From contig NZ_CP107995.1 of NCBI RefSeq assembly GCF_036116635.1, forward strand, positions 10,044,001 to 10,108,000: a stretch of 64,000 bases of DNA, read 5' to 3'. Every line of letters starts with the position of its first letter. Within the stretch, counting starts at the first letter, position 1. The notes below the pieces were generated by a model, which did no database searches, was not told the origin of the DNA, and saw only the letters and a program-made list of their open reading frames with translations. The stretch comes from Amycolatopsis sp. NBC_00345. GTDB taxonomy: Bacteria; Actinomycetota; Actinomycetes; Mycobacteriales; Pseudonocardiaceae. Positions 43,349-52,391 of this stretch are shown in pieces. Position numbers and translations under genes: made by a program.

Positions 43349-44638
43349 TTAGGCGCCCAGCCTTGTCTCCCCGAGCTGTTCGGAGCTGGGCCGCGGCTCG
43401 TGCAGCGGCCGCGGGATGCTTTCGACTGTCTGCCCGGTCGGCGTGGTGACCACGAGTTTCCCGTCAGCGCGCACCTTGTACTCCCAATCGACGCGGTTCT
43501 TGAGACGCCGGTGCCGAAGGCAGTAGCTCAACGTGCTGTCGGCGTCGGACCCAGGCTTGGCCGATTCCGCCGCGGTGTTTTCAGTCGCGCATCCCTGCGC
43601 CGGCCGTGAGCAGCCGGGGTGACGGCACTCGCGGTCTCGGATTCGTGCGAATTCGCTGACGTTGACGCTTGGCCGATAGCGGAACTTGCCGACCTCGATG
43701 ACCTGTCCGTTGAGCGGGTCGGTGATGAGCCGTCGCAACGTGGTGTCCGGTCCGGTCGCGATGTGGCGGGCGATCTCGGCCGGGACGTTCCCGTGGCCGG
43801 CCAGCTCGGCAGGGCTGTCGTTGAGACCGAGGTAGGTCTGCAGATCGACGTAGAGATAGACCTCCGTCCGTTCGCTGGTGCCACCCTTTCCGGTGAGCAA
43901 CAGGTCGAGCGCGACGTCCGTGCGGAGCTGGTCGAGGGTGCGCTTCTCGTTGCCCGTCTGGAGTGAGCGCGCGATCTTGTCGATACGTAGGTAGGCGGCG
44001 TTGGCCTTCTCAGCTGGTGCGTTGTCGACGGACAGATGCGCAACACCGTCATCCTGTTGGTGCAGCGCGACCCTGCGTTCGCTTCGCCTCCGTAGGGCAC
44101 GGTTCGCCGCGCCTTCCGGATCGGCCTTCATAGCGGCGTACGTGGTGGCCTTGCGAATCTGAGTGGGGTTCTTGTCCGAAAGCCTTCCTTCGAGGACGAT
44201 GTCGACGAGCCGCGCGTTGTGGTCCGACAACCACAGCGTGCCGTCGGTGACCTTCATGGCGCGGTAGAGATCCAGGGATCCGTTGTCCATCAAGCGAAAC
44301 GTCCGTGGGAGGCGGTTGGTCAGGGCTTCCGCCGCGGAGATCATCGCGCCGGCCCGGTTGTCGGTGATGCACAGGGCCAACGCTATTTCGGCGGCGAGTT
44401 CGCGGTGGTCCGCTCTTCGTCTCCGCAAGCCGGCCAGGCAATGGAGCTGCAGTGCCTGCAGGCGCGCTATCTCCGAGCTCGCGCTTCGGGCGACCTGCAT
44501 GAGCTGTTCCGGATGTAGGTGCTCGAACATGTCGAGGTTCGTCTGCATCGCGCGTAGCAGGAAGGCCAGATCGGTTGTTTCGGTGGTCTTTTCGGTGCCG
44601 GTCTTCGGCAGTTCCGGGTGGTTCATGTCGGCGACCAT
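43349..44638 (-). CDS. DUF222/HNH (13E12-repeat-like) protein with eroded HNH site
   Basis: 429 residues. DUF222 about 25-290: LRAMQTNLDMFEHLHPEQLMQVARSASSEIARLQALQLHCLAGL, EIALALCITDNRAGAMISAAEALTNRLPRTFRLMDNG. The C-terminal HNH region keeps the frame (ARIRDRECRHPGCSRPAQGC, then YCLRHRRLKNRVDWEYKVRADGKLVVTTPTG). However, the usual D-H-T catalytic segment is replaced by ATENTAAESAKPGS and the final His pair by RHRR, so nuclease activity is probably lost. Related genes form the mobile-associated 13E12 family of mycobacteria. Codon use is less GC-rich than neighbours. ATG 44638 or 44626. Confidence 0.82.
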   Translation of the reverse strand: MVADMNHPELPKTGTEKTTETTDLAFLLRAMQTNLDMFEHLHPEQLMQVARSASSEIARLQALQLHCLAGLRRRRADHRELAAEIALALCITDNRAGAMISAAEALTNRLPRTFRLMDNGSLDLYRAMKVTDGTLWLSDHNARLVDIVLEGRLSDKNPTQIRKATTYAAMKADPEGAANRALRRRSERRVALHQQDDGVAHLSVDNAPAEKANAAYLRIDKIARSLQTGNEKRTLDQLRTDVALDLLLTGKGGTSERTEVYLYVDLQTYLGLNDSPAELAGHGNVPAEIARHIATGPDTTLRRLITDPLNGQVIEVGKFRYRPSVNVSEFARIRDRECRHPGCSRPAQGCATENTAAESAKPGSDADSTLSYCLRHRRLKNRVDWEYKVRADGKLVVTTPTGQTVESIPRPLHEPRPSSEQLGETRLGA

Positions 44639-44754
44639 ACGCACGACTCGGCGCGTTGGCACGAAAAGAATGGCACGAAAGGTCCCCTCGTGACATTCCC
44701 TTGTCGTCGCCCCGCGGTTCTGGCACGGTGGAGATTCGGGGCGAGATTGTTGTC

Positions 44755-45228
44755 CTAAGTGGATGAATGAGGAGGTTGGAGGTTCAGCTTGAAGCCAGTG
44801 TGGCTCGCGACGAAGCCGAGTCGCTCGTAGAACTTGTGCGCGCCGGTGCGCGATGTGTCCGAGGTGAGTTGGACGAGCGCGCAGCCGCGGCGCGTTGCCT
44901 CGTCGATCGCCCATCGCATCAGGTCGCCGCCGAGGCCGGCGCTTCGATGATCGCGGCGGACGCGTACAGCTTCGACCTGGCCGCGTAGCGCGCCGCTTCG
45001 GGCGAGGCCGGGGATGATCGTCAGTTGCAGAGTCCCGACTGGTTCGTCGTCCGAGGCCGCGACAACCAGGAGTTGATTGGGATCCGCGTCGATGGCTTGG
45101 AAAGCCCGCAAGTACGGATAGAGGTCGGCGGTCGAATCCCGGGTGGCGCCGATCTGGTCGTCGACGAGCATCCGGACGATCGCCTCGATGTCGTCGCGGC
45201 GGGCCTTCCTGATTTCGATGTCGGACAT
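44755..45228 (-). CDS. GNAT-family N-acetyltransferase
   Basis: 157 residues. EIRKARRDDIEAIVRMLVDDQIGA start, VGTLQLTIIPGLARSGALRGQVEAVRVRRDHRSAGLGGDLMRWAIDEATRRGCALVQL holds the acetyl-CoA pyrophosphate loop (RSAGLGGDL, a variant of R/Q-x-x-G-x-G/A), and AHKFYERLGFVASHTGFKL closes the fold. Acceptor unknown. ATG 45228. Same strand as the DUF222/HNH gene, with 116 bp between. Confidence 0.85.
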   Translation of the reverse strand: MSDIEIRKARRDDIEAIVRMLVDDQIGATRDSTADLYPYLRAFQAIDADPNQLLVVAASDDEPVGTLQLTIIPGLARSGALRGQVEAVRVRRDHRSAGLGGDLMRWAIDEATRRGCALVQLTSDTSRTGAHKFYERLGFVASHTGFKLNLQPPHSST

Positions 45229-45707
45229 GGAGGCCAGTATTCCAGCGATCGGGTGAACCGTTGGTAGGCGAGGTCGAAGCCGAAGCGCGCAGCGGTTCGT
45301 GAGTCCGGGGTGTGAGGCCGGATTCCAGGTGCGGCCGCTGGCAGCTGCGTCGGCGTACTTGGTCGATCACCCAGGCGAACAGGGTTGTGGTCACTCCGCG
45401 GCGAATCGCGCACTCGTTCCGGGTGACCGCGCGCCGCGCCTTGTCGGGTCGTGAAGCACCGGTCGGCTGGCCGGTGCGGAGCTTTCTCGTTGCAGCCTTC
45501 GGCGACGATGAGAGAGACCTTGGCCCGTCTTCGAGTGCCGCGGATGTTTCTCGAAGAACGTCCGGACGATCGCTGTTGAGCGTCTCGGTGTTGTCTGGGC
45601 AGATTTGCTCTGATCGTCAGTACGGCGTCGATCGTCCAACGCTGTTCGTCGCTGAATGGCGACTGCGCTCATGGCAGCTGTGGATGTGCTCGGCAGGGCT
45701 CGCGCGA
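45229..45707. other. Gene-free gap of 479 bp
   Basis: No convincing coding frame, repeat or RNA gene. Short frames on the minus strand are Arg/Ser-rich shadows. Slightly lower GC than neighbours, like the adjoining GNAT and DUF222 genes, so the 43.3-45.7 kb segment may be an acquired patch. Confidence 0.5.
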
Positions 45708-46751
45708 CTACGTGGTCTTGTAGTGGCGAACCCCGTCGACCTGCTGGGCAACGAGCTTGTTCTGCGAGACGAGGAGGTCGAGGTGAGCGCTGGTTTCCAG
45801 GACGGCCAGCATCTGGTTGAAGGCATCCATTTCGGACAGTTTCCGGCCTCGCCGCGTCCAGCCCAGCCGGTTCGCGGTGTCGTACGCGGTGGTGGCCCCG
45901 GCTTCCACCTGGGCGGCCATCGTCTCGAGACGTTGCCGGTGGTGTTCGAGGAGCTCGTCGATCCGGGTGTGCACGCTGTCGGAGACCGGGCCGTGGGCGG
46001 GCAGCATGCGTTGGTCGGGGAGTGCGCGGACGAGCTTCAGCGAGTCGAGGTAGTCGTTCAGCGGCAACTCGGCGGGGACCGGCTGGAAGCCGATCGACGG
46101 GGTGATGTGGGGGAGCACGTGGTCGCCGGAGAAGAGCAGGCCGGCGGCACCGTCGACGAAGACCACGTGGCCGCTGGTGTGGCCGGGGGTCTGGACCACG
46201 TCGAGCTCACGGTTCGGCAGCACGGCGCGGCGGCCAGGGGTGAGCCACTCGTCGGGGTCTTCCCACAGGTGCGCCTCTGTGTGGCGTAGCGAGCCGCCGA
46301 ACAGCTGCCCGAGGGCGGTCATGACGGCGTCGGCTCCGCTGCGGCGAAGCAGATCGATCTGGGCCTGCATCGGGAACTGGTCCGGGTTGGCCGAAGCCTT
46401 CAGGGATGGTTCTTCCAGCTGGCCCAAGGAGATCTTGTTGCCGAACTCCCGCCGTAGGGCCACTGCCTGCGTGTAGTGGTCACGGTGGACGTGGGTGATC
46501 AGGAATTCGCGCACGTCGCCGAGTTCGGCGCCGATGCCCTTGAGCGCGTCGGCGAGCAGCTGGCGGGCTTCGGTGAGGGCCCAGCCGGAATCGATGAGGA
46601 CGAGGTTCGTGCCGTCGGTGATGGCGTAGACGTTGACCGCGCGGAGGGCGTCGTTCGGCAACGGCAGCGGGATGCGGTAGACGCCGGCGGCCACTTCGTA
46701 GACGCCAGGCTCTGCCCAGTTCCGGCTGCTGTCTTCGGGCAACGGCTCCAC
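45708..46751 (-). CDS. Metallo-beta-lactamase-fold hydrolase
   Basis: 347 residues from GTG 46751, preceded by GGAGG with a 5-nt spacer; GTG 46799 is open but less well supported. Metal ligands: ITHVHRDHYTQ (HxHxDH with Arg in the variable position), PGHTSGHVVFV, and FSGDHVLPHI with the bridging Asp; MLPAHGPVSD gives the last His. The C-terminal winged-helix-like segment (HHRQRLETMAAQVEAG, SEMDAFNQMLAVLETSAHLDLL) is that of LACTB2/BLACT_WH proteins, which include RNA endonucleases and thioesterases. Exact substrate unknown. Confidence 0.87.
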   Translation of the reverse strand: MEPLPEDSSRNWAEPGVYEVAAGVYRIPLPLPNDALRAVNVYAITDGTNLVLIDSGWALTEARQLLADALKGIGAELGDVREFLITHVHRDHYTQAVALRREFGNKISLGQLEEPSLKASANPDQFPMQAQIDLLRRSGADAVMTALGQLFGGSLRHTEAHLWEDPDEWLTPGRRAVLPNRELDVVQTPGHTSGHVVFVDGAAGLLFSGDHVLPHITPSIGFQPVPAELPLNDYLDSLKLVRALPDQRMLPAHGPVSDSVHTRIDELLEHHRQRLETMAAQVEAGATTAYDTANRLGWTRRGRKLSEMDAFNQMLAVLETSAHLDLLVSQNKLVAQQVDGVRHYKTT

Positions 46752-46856
46752 GGCGACCTCCGTCCGGACAGGACTCCACTGTCCCGGCCTTTTCCTCACA
46801 TTGGGCCGTTATCGCCCCGGTGTCCACCTGACCGGGATGAGAGACCGGTCACTCGG

Positions 46857-47564
46857 TCAGGTGATGGCCCGGGCGAGTGCGGTGTCGATCGTGAGGGTGG
46901 TCGCGACCACCATGCTGGCCAGCGGTTCCGGCAGCTGGCGCGGGATTTCGACGACGTAGGTGTGCGCGGGCAGGCTGTTCGCCGGTTCGGGAGGTGGTTG
47001 CCGGACGCGGGCGACCTCGGTGTTCGCCTGGTTCTTGATCGCGATGTCGCCCGTGCGCCAGTCCGCGGCGATGACCGTGCCGATGGTGCTTCCGCCGACG
47101 ACGAACGTGAAGCGGGACTCCCCGGCGGCGGGTTCGCGGAGGATCTCGCCGATCGGCGTCTCGTCGGCGCGGGTCACCAGGAAGCGGGGGCGCGGGTCCT
47201 TCGCCGGCCTCGCCACTTTCAGGACGGTGCTGTGGTTGGCGTCGCGGACCTCGAACTTGTGGGTGACGTACTGGTCGTACTTCGGCAGCAGGCGCGCGGC
47301 CTTGTGCAGGAAGCCCTGGCTGACGTCGGCGACGCCGCCGACGCGGGTGCCGTGCTGGTCGAAGACGCCGTACTCCTCGGCCGTCTCGAAGGTCTCGGGC
47401 CGGCGGCTGACCACCAGTACCGGCTCGGTGAAGAGGGTGCCGCCGTAGGAGCGGCCGGGCGAGCGCCGCTCGGGGATCCGTGGCTCGCCGTCCCACCGGT
47501 GGGGCCGATCGGGATTCACCTCGTCGGGGAACCTGCCCGGCGGTGGCGGCGCGGAACTCGTCAT
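46857..47564 (-). CDS. Phospholipid scramblase / LURP-one-related protein
   Basis: 235 residues. After a Pro-rich start (SSAPPPPGRFPDEVNPD) comes a Tubby-like barrel: TLFTEPVLVVSRRPETFETAEEYGVFDQHGTRVGGVADVSQGFL, YDQYVTHKFEVRDANHSTVLKVARPAKDPRPRFLV and GESRFTFVVGGSTIGTVIAADWRTGDIAIKNQANTEVARV. Bacterial members of this clan are uncharacterised; a lipid-binding or membrane-surface role is inferred from the fold. ATG 47564. The promoter region is shared with the divergent MetE-like gene, whose GTG lies 133 bp away. Confidence 0.75.
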   Translation of the reverse strand: MTSSAPPPPGRFPDEVNPDRPHRWDGEPRIPERRSPGRSYGGTLFTEPVLVVSRRPETFETAEEYGVFDQHGTRVGGVADVSQGFLHKAARLLPKYDQYVTHKFEVRDANHSTVLKVARPAKDPRPRFLVTRADETPIGEILREPAAGESRFTFVVGGSTIGTVIAADWRTGDIAIKNQANTEVARVRQPPPEPANSLPAHTYVVEIPRQLPEPLASMVVATTLTIDTALARAIT

Positions 47565-47697
47565 GGCAGTCCAGGGTATCTCGGTCCTCGCGAATTCGGT
47601 GCTGGCAAAGGGATATGCGGCGAATGTCCGGCTACTGCCCGTGCTCGCGAGCGGCCCGGTGGGGCCCACCGCGGCCGGCTCGGCGAGAATCCCCGTC

Positions 47698-48735
47698 GTG
47701 ACTGAACGAGCTTGGCCTGCGGGCGCTGCCACCGCGATCGGCTCGATGCCGGGGATGGACCCGGTCGAAGCGGCCGCGGTGGTGTTCGGCGAGCTGCCCG
47801 ACTTCCCGCACGTGCCCGAGCTCCCGGCGCGCGGCGTCGGCGCGGACATCCTCGGCCGCACCGCCGCCCTGCTCGTCGACCTCGCCGTCGAGGTTGTGCC
47901 CAGCGGCTATCGCGTCGCCGCGCATCCCGGGCACGAGCACCGCCGCGGACGCGACCTGCTGCAGTGGGACCTCGACGCGATCCAGGAGGCCAAAGAGAAA
48001 GCCGGCGTCACGCCGCCCGTGATCAAGACGCAGATCGCCGGCCCGTGGACCCTCGCGGCGGGCATCGAACTGCCCCGCGGGCATCGCGTCCTCACCGACC
48101 GCGGCGCGTTGCGGGACTTCACGTCGTCGCTGCTTGACGGCCTGGCCCAGCACGTCCGCGAGCTGACGGCGCGGACCGGGGCGCCCGTCGTCGTGCAGCT
48201 CGACGAGCCATCGCTGCCCGCCGTGCTCGCCGGTGGCCTTTCGACGCCGTCCGGCTACGGCAACGTTTCGGCCGTGCCCGAGCCGGCGGCGCGGGACCTG
48301 CTGTCGACGGTGATCGACGGCATCCACCGCATTACCGACCAGCCCGTGGTCGTGCACTGCTGCGCGCCCAGGCCGCCGATCTCGCTGCTCCGTGCGGCCG
48401 GCGCGGACGCGATCGCGTTCGACTTCACGCTGCTCAGCGGCTCGTCCGCCGCCTTCCTGGACGAGATCGGCGAGGCGTGGGACAGCGGCACCGCCCTGTT
48501 CCTCGGCCTCGTGCCGGCGACGGACCCGGGCGCGCCGCTGACCCTGCGCGAGGTCGCCGCGCCCGCGTTCAAACTCGTCGACCGCCTCGGCTTCAGCCGG
48601 GACATCCTGGCCGAGCGCGCCGTCCCGACGCCCACGTGCGGGATGGCGGGCGCGACGCCGGAGTGGATGCGCACCGCGCTCGCGCTGGTCCGCGACGTCG
48701 GGAAGGCGTTCCTGGAGCCGCCCGAGACCTGGTGA
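47698..48735 (+). CDS. MetE C-terminal-domain-like protein, Rv3015c homologue
   Basis: 345 residues. TAIGSMPGMDPVEAAAVVFGELPDFPHVPELPARGVGADILGRTAALL is a UROD/MetE-like TIM barrel opening; TQIAGPWTLAAGIELPRGHRVL, VVVQLDEPSLPAVLAGGLSTPSGYG and VVVHCCAPRPPISLLRAAGADAIAFDFTLL follow. The His/Cys pair (VVHCCA) and C-terminal VPTPTCGMAGATPEWM recall the zinc ligands of cobalamin-independent methionine synthase, but the protein is half MetE's length and lacks the N-terminal half. Reaction unproven. GTG 47698. It shares the Rv3015c-Rv3014c (ligA) neighbourhood. Confidence 0.82.
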   Translation: MTERAWPAGAATAIGSMPGMDPVEAAAVVFGELPDFPHVPELPARGVGADILGRTAALLVDLAVEVVPSGYRVAAHPGHEHRRGRDLLQWDLDAIQEAKEKAGVTPPVIKTQIAGPWTLAAGIELPRGHRVLTDRGALRDFTSSLLDGLAQHVRELTARTGAPVVVQLDEPSLPAVLAGGLSTPSGYGNVSAVPEPAARDLLSTVIDGIHRITDQPVVVHCCAPRPPISLLRAAGADAIAFDFTLLSGSSAAFLDEIGEAWDSGTALFLGLVPATDPGAPLTLREVAAPAFKLVDRLGFSRDILAERAVPTPTCGMAGATPEWMRTALALVRDVGKAFLEPPETW

Positions 48736-48738
48736 GCG

Positions 48739-49299
48739 TCAGCCGGGAGTGATCACGCAGGAGTCGAAGCGCGCGCTGAAGCCCGGTCCTTGCGGCGACG
48801 CCGCCATCACGCCGGCGAACACGGGCGCGTCCGGCGGGAAGTATGCCAGCCGGGCCATCCGCGTCGCCTGGGCGCCGTCGAGGCCGTACTTCACCGTCAC
48901 CGTGTCCCCGGTCCGCTCGGCGGCGATCGTCACCGACGTGGGTGACGTCGGCAGCGAGACGACCGACCAGTCCGACACCTCCCGCGTCACCACGACGCTC
49001 AGCAGCTGCTCGCCGTCGACGTACTCGATGCCCGTCTTGAGCCACGTCGCCTCGTCGACGCGCAGCAGCAGGCCCGCCTGGTCGTAAAGGTGCGTGTACT
49101 CGCCGGAGAACGTCGCAGTGGCCGTGAAATCGCCGGAAACCGCGCGGCCGAGCGCGTGACCCGTGTCGCGGACGAAGCCGTAGTGCGTGGTGCGCCAGAA
49201 GTCCGTGTCCGGAGCCGTGCGGACGACCAGGTCGTCCGAAGCGGTGAAGTCCGCGGGCGGGTTCAGCCACTGCCAGCCGGTGGTGCCGAATGCGTCCAT
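48739..49299 (-). CDS. DUF1349 (concanavalin-like) protein
   Basis: 186 residues, one beta-sandwich: WQWLNPPADFTASDDLVVRTAPDTDFWRTTHYGFVRDTGHALGRAVSGDFTATATFSGEYTHLYDQAGLLLRVDEATWLKTGIEYVDGEQLLSVVVTREVSDWSVV. These are the conserved blocks of DUF1349 (yeast YcR102-type/regulation-of-enolase family), a lectin-like fold of uncertain function. No signal peptide. ATG 49299. Convergent with the MetE-like gene at 3 bp distance and divergent from the next gene. Confidence 0.85.
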   Translation of the reverse strand: MDAFGTTGWQWLNPPADFTASDDLVVRTAPDTDFWRTTHYGFVRDTGHALGRAVSGDFTATATFSGEYTHLYDQAGLLLRVDEATWLKTGIEYVDGEQLLSVVVTREVSDWSVVSLPTSPTSVTIAAERTGDTVTVKYGLDGAQATRMARLAYFPPDAPVFAGVMAASPQGPGFSARFDSCVITPG

Positions 49300-49384
49300 G
49301 ACGCCGAGTCTGCCAACCCGCGGACGGAGGAGACGCCGAACTTGTAGCGTGTCGGGGACCGACCGAAACGGGGATTTGCCGATC

Positions 49385-50086
49385 ATGCGCCTGTTCCGCC
49401 GCCGTCAAAGCAGCGGCTCCGACCTGCCCGACCCGCGCACGCCGTGGCCTGACCGGCCCGTGCCCGCCGACGCCGAAGCTGCGGCGGTGAAGTTCTGGCA
49501 GGCTTGGTTCGAGATGCTCCCGCTGCTCAGCGCGGCATTGGGCGACCGCGAACCGCAGCGCTTCGAGCACGACCTGTGCCTGCTGGTCGAGGCGTTGCAC
49601 CCGCGGCTGCACTTCGCGCTGGAGCGTGGCCGCCGAGCGATCTACGCGCTCGTCATCAGCGGCCAGGAGGATCCGGAGCTGCGCCCGTACACCGACGCGT
49701 GGAAGGCCGCAGCCCCGCCGGACGACGCCATCTGGGAGTACCACGACTCCGTCCCGCCGGTGCCGGACCCGACCGAGGTGACGGTGAACCTTGGCGAGCA
49801 CCGGATCAGCCTGGCCGACGTGCGTGTGGTGGCGCAGGTGGACGACCAGGTCGTCGACGTCGCCATCTACCACCCGATGCTGGCCGAGCTGGACGACGCG
49901 GCCCGCACCACGATGACCTTCCTCCCGCTGGACGCCACGCTGGGTGAGCGGCTGGCCGCCGAACGCCTGCGCCGCGTCGAGACCGCGTCGGCCGAGCCCG
50001 AGGGCACGATCAGCCTCTTGGAGCTCCGCGAGCTGGTCCGGGGCCTGGACGAGCGACCGGGCGAAAGTGTCGGTGCCTCCGACTAG
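49385..50086 (+). CDS. Hypothetical soluble protein upstream of ligA
   Basis: 233 residues, no membrane segment or signal. RLFRRRQSSGSDLPDPRTPWPDRPVPADAEAAAVKFWQAWFEMLPLLSAALGDREP, then FEHDLCLLVEALHPRLHFALERGRRAIYALVISGQEDPEL, and VTVNLGEHRISLADVRVVAQVDDQVVDVAIYHPMLAELDD. It alternates helix and strand and looks like a conserved actinobacterial cytosolic protein; I do not know its function. ATG 49385. ligA starts 11 bp after its stop, so they are probably co-transcribed. Confidence 0.75.
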   Translation: MRLFRRRQSSGSDLPDPRTPWPDRPVPADAEAAAVKFWQAWFEMLPLLSAALGDREPQRFEHDLCLLVEALHPRLHFALERGRRAIYALVISGQEDPELRPYTDAWKAAAPPDDAIWEYHDSVPPVPDPTEVTVNLGEHRISLADVRVVAQVDDQVVDVAIYHPMLAELDDAARTTMTFLPLDATLGERLAAERLRRVETASAEPEGTISLLELRELVRGLDERPGESVGASD

Positions 50087-50097
50087 GGTTACCACCC

Positions 50098-52374
50098 GTG
50101 AGCAGTGACCTTCCCCAGAACCAGCTGGCCGCCCCCGCCGAGGCGGCCGAGGACGTCACCGATGTCCCCGCCGACGTGCGTGAGCGCCACGCCGCCCTCG
50201 CCGAGGAGATCCGCGGGCACCAGTTCCAATACTACGTGCGGGACGCGCCGCTGATCTCCGACGGCCAGTTCGACGCGCTCCTGGGCGAGCTGCAGGGCAT
50301 CGAGGACGAGCACCCGGCGCTGGTCACGCCGGACTCTCCGACACAGAACGTCGGCGGCACGTTCTCCACCGAGTTCACCGCGCACGATCACCTCGAGCGC
50401 ATGCTGAGCCTGGACAACGTCTTCGACACCGACGAGTTCATCACCTGGGTCGAGCGCGTGGAGAAGGAGATCGGCGCCACCGAGTACCTGGCGGAGCTGA
50501 AGATCGACGGCCTGGCGATCAACCTGCTGTACGAGAACGGCAAGCTCACCCGTGGCCTCACCCGCGGCGACGGCCGCACGGGGGAGGACGTCACGCTGAA
50601 CATCCGCACCCTCGAGCAGGTCCCGGACACGCTGGCCGGCTCCGACGAGTTCCCGGTGCCGGCGCTGGTCGAGGTGCGCGGCGAGGTCTATTTCCGCGTC
50701 GAGGATTTCCTGGAGCTCAACGCGAAGATGGTCGAGGCGGGCAAACCGCCTTACGCGAACCCGCGCAACACGGCCGCCGGCTCGCTGAGGCAGAAGGACC
50801 CCAAGGTCACGAAGTCCCGGCGGCTGCGGCTGATCTGCCACGGTCTCGGCAAGCGCGAGGGCTTCGAGCCGGTCACGCAGTCGCACGCGTACGACGCGCT
50901 GGCGGCGTGGGGTCTACCGGTTTCGCCGCACACGCGCGTGCTGCACACGGCCAAGGAGCTCACCGACCACATCGCGTACTGGGGCGAGCACCGGCACGAC
51001 GCGGAGCACGAGATCGACGGCGTCGTGATCAAAGTCGACCAGGTCTCGTTGCAGCGCCGGCTGGGCACCACGTCGCGCGCGCCGCGGTGGGCGATCGCGT
51101 ACAAGTACGCGCCGGAAGAGGCCATCACTACGCTGCTGGACATTCAGGTGGGCGTCGGCCGCACCGGGCGCGTGACGCCGTTCGCCGTCACGGAGCCGGT
51201 GAAGGTCGCGGGCTCCACAGTCGCTCGGGCCACGCTGCACAACCAGGAAGAGGTCAAGCGCAAGGGCGTCCTGATCGGCGACCGCATCGTGATCCGCAAG
51301 GCGGGCGACGTGATCCCCGAGGTGCTCGGCCCGGTCGTCGACGCGCGCACGGGCGACGAACGCGAGTTCGTCATGCCCACGGACTGCCCGGAGTGCGGCA
51401 CCGAGCTCGCCTACCAGAAGGAGGGTGACAAGGACATCCGCTGTCCGAATACCCGCTTCTGCCCCGCACAGCTGCGGGAACGGCTGTTCCACCTGGCTGG
51501 GCGCGGCGCGTTCGACATCGAGGTGCTCGGCTACGAGGCGGCCGTCGCGCTGCTGGACGCGCGCGTGGTCGCGGACGAGGGCGACGTCTTCGACCTGAGC
51601 GAGGAATCGCTCGCCGAGGTGGAGCTGTTCCGCACCAAGGCGGGCGAGCTGTCGGCGAACGCGCACAAGCTGCTGTCGAACCTCGACGCGGCGAAGGATC
51701 GTCCTCTGTGGAAGGTGATCGTCGCGCTGTCGATCCGCCACGTCGGGCCCACTGCGGCGCAGGCGCTGGCGCGCGAATTCGGCTCGATCCAGCGCGTCGA
51801 GGACGCGTCGGAGGAGGAGCTCGCGGACGTCGACGGCGTCGGCCCGACCATCGCCCACGCCGTGCAGGAGTGGTTCGAGGTGGGCTGGCACCGGGAGATC
51901 GTCGAGAAGTGGCGAAACGCCGGCGTGCGGATGGAGGAGGCGCGCGACGACTCGATCCCGCGTCACCTCGAAGGGCTTTCCATCGTGGTGACCGGCTCGC
52001 TCGACGGGTTCTCCCGCGACGAGGCCAAGGAGGTCATCATGGCCCGAGGCGGTAAGGCGGCGGGCTCGGTGTCGAAGAAGACGGCGTTTGTCGTGGCGGG
52101 TGAATCGCCGGGGTCGAAGTACGAGAAGGCCGTGCAGCTGAAGGTGCCGGTACTCGACGAGGGCGGGTTCCGGGTGCTACTGGAGCGCGGGCCGGAGGCG
52201 GCGGTCGAGATGGCGTTGCCGACTGGTGACGACGAGGAGGCCGAGGCTGATTCCGGGGCTGAGCCGGGTTCCGATTCCGGTGCGGATTCGGGCCTTGAGC
52301 CGGACACGGATTCGAAGCCGGACGCGGGCTCGGAGCCCGGTTCGGCTGGAGCGGCCGCTGGAGATGCAGTCTGA
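50098..52374 (+). CDS. ligA: NAD-dependent DNA ligase LigA
   Basis: 758 residues, about 70 longer than usual. Domain Ia (residues 25-90, QFQYYVRDAPLISDGQFDALL), adenylation domain with AELKIDGLAINLLYENG (Lys135 takes AMP) and GRTGRVTPFAVTEPVKVAGSTV; OB fold; the Cys4 zinc finger CPECGTELAYQKEGDKDIRCPN...FCPAQ near 430; helix-hairpin-helix region; and a BRCT domain (LEGLSIVVTGSLDGFSRDEAKEVIMARGGKAAGSVSKKTAFVVAGESPGSKYEKA). The last ~50 residues are an acidic Asp/Ser/Gly/Ala/Glu repeat tail not seen in typical LigA. Seals nicks in replication and repair. GTG start. Confidence 0.97.
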   Translation: MSSDLPQNQLAAPAEAAEDVTDVPADVRERHAALAEEIRGHQFQYYVRDAPLISDGQFDALLGELQGIEDEHPALVTPDSPTQNVGGTFSTEFTAHDHLERMLSLDNVFDTDEFITWVERVEKEIGATEYLAELKIDGLAINLLYENGKLTRGLTRGDGRTGEDVTLNIRTLEQVPDTLAGSDEFPVPALVEVRGEVYFRVEDFLELNAKMVEAGKPPYANPRNTAAGSLRQKDPKVTKSRRLRLICHGLGKREGFEPVTQSHAYDALAAWGLPVSPHTRVLHTAKELTDHIAYWGEHRHDAEHEIDGVVIKVDQVSLQRRLGTTSRAPRWAIAYKYAPEEAITTLLDIQVGVGRTGRVTPFAVTEPVKVAGSTVARATLHNQEEVKRKGVLIGDRIVIRKAGDVIPEVLGPVVDARTGDEREFVMPTDCPECGTELAYQKEGDKDIRCPNTRFCPAQLRERLFHLAGRGAFDIEVLGYEAAVALLDARVVADEGDVFDLSEESLAEVELFRTKAGELSANAHKLLSNLDAAKDRPLWKVIVALSIRHVGPTAAQALAREFGSIQRVEDASEEELADVDGVGPTIAHAVQEWFEVGWHREIVEKWRNAGVRMEEARDDSIPRHLEGLSIVVTGSLDGFSRDEAKEVIMARGGKAAGSVSKKTAFVVAGESPGSKYEKAVQLKVPVLDEGGFRVLLERGPEAAVEMALPTGDDEEAEADSGAEPGSDSGADSGLEPDTDSKPDAGSEPGSAGAAAGDAV

Positions 52375-52391
52375 GGGACGGGGCAGGGACG

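Noticed and set aside
45391..45672. 93-codon minus-strand frame in the 479-bp gap
   Set aside because: Arg/Ser-rich shadow-like composition and no ribosome site.
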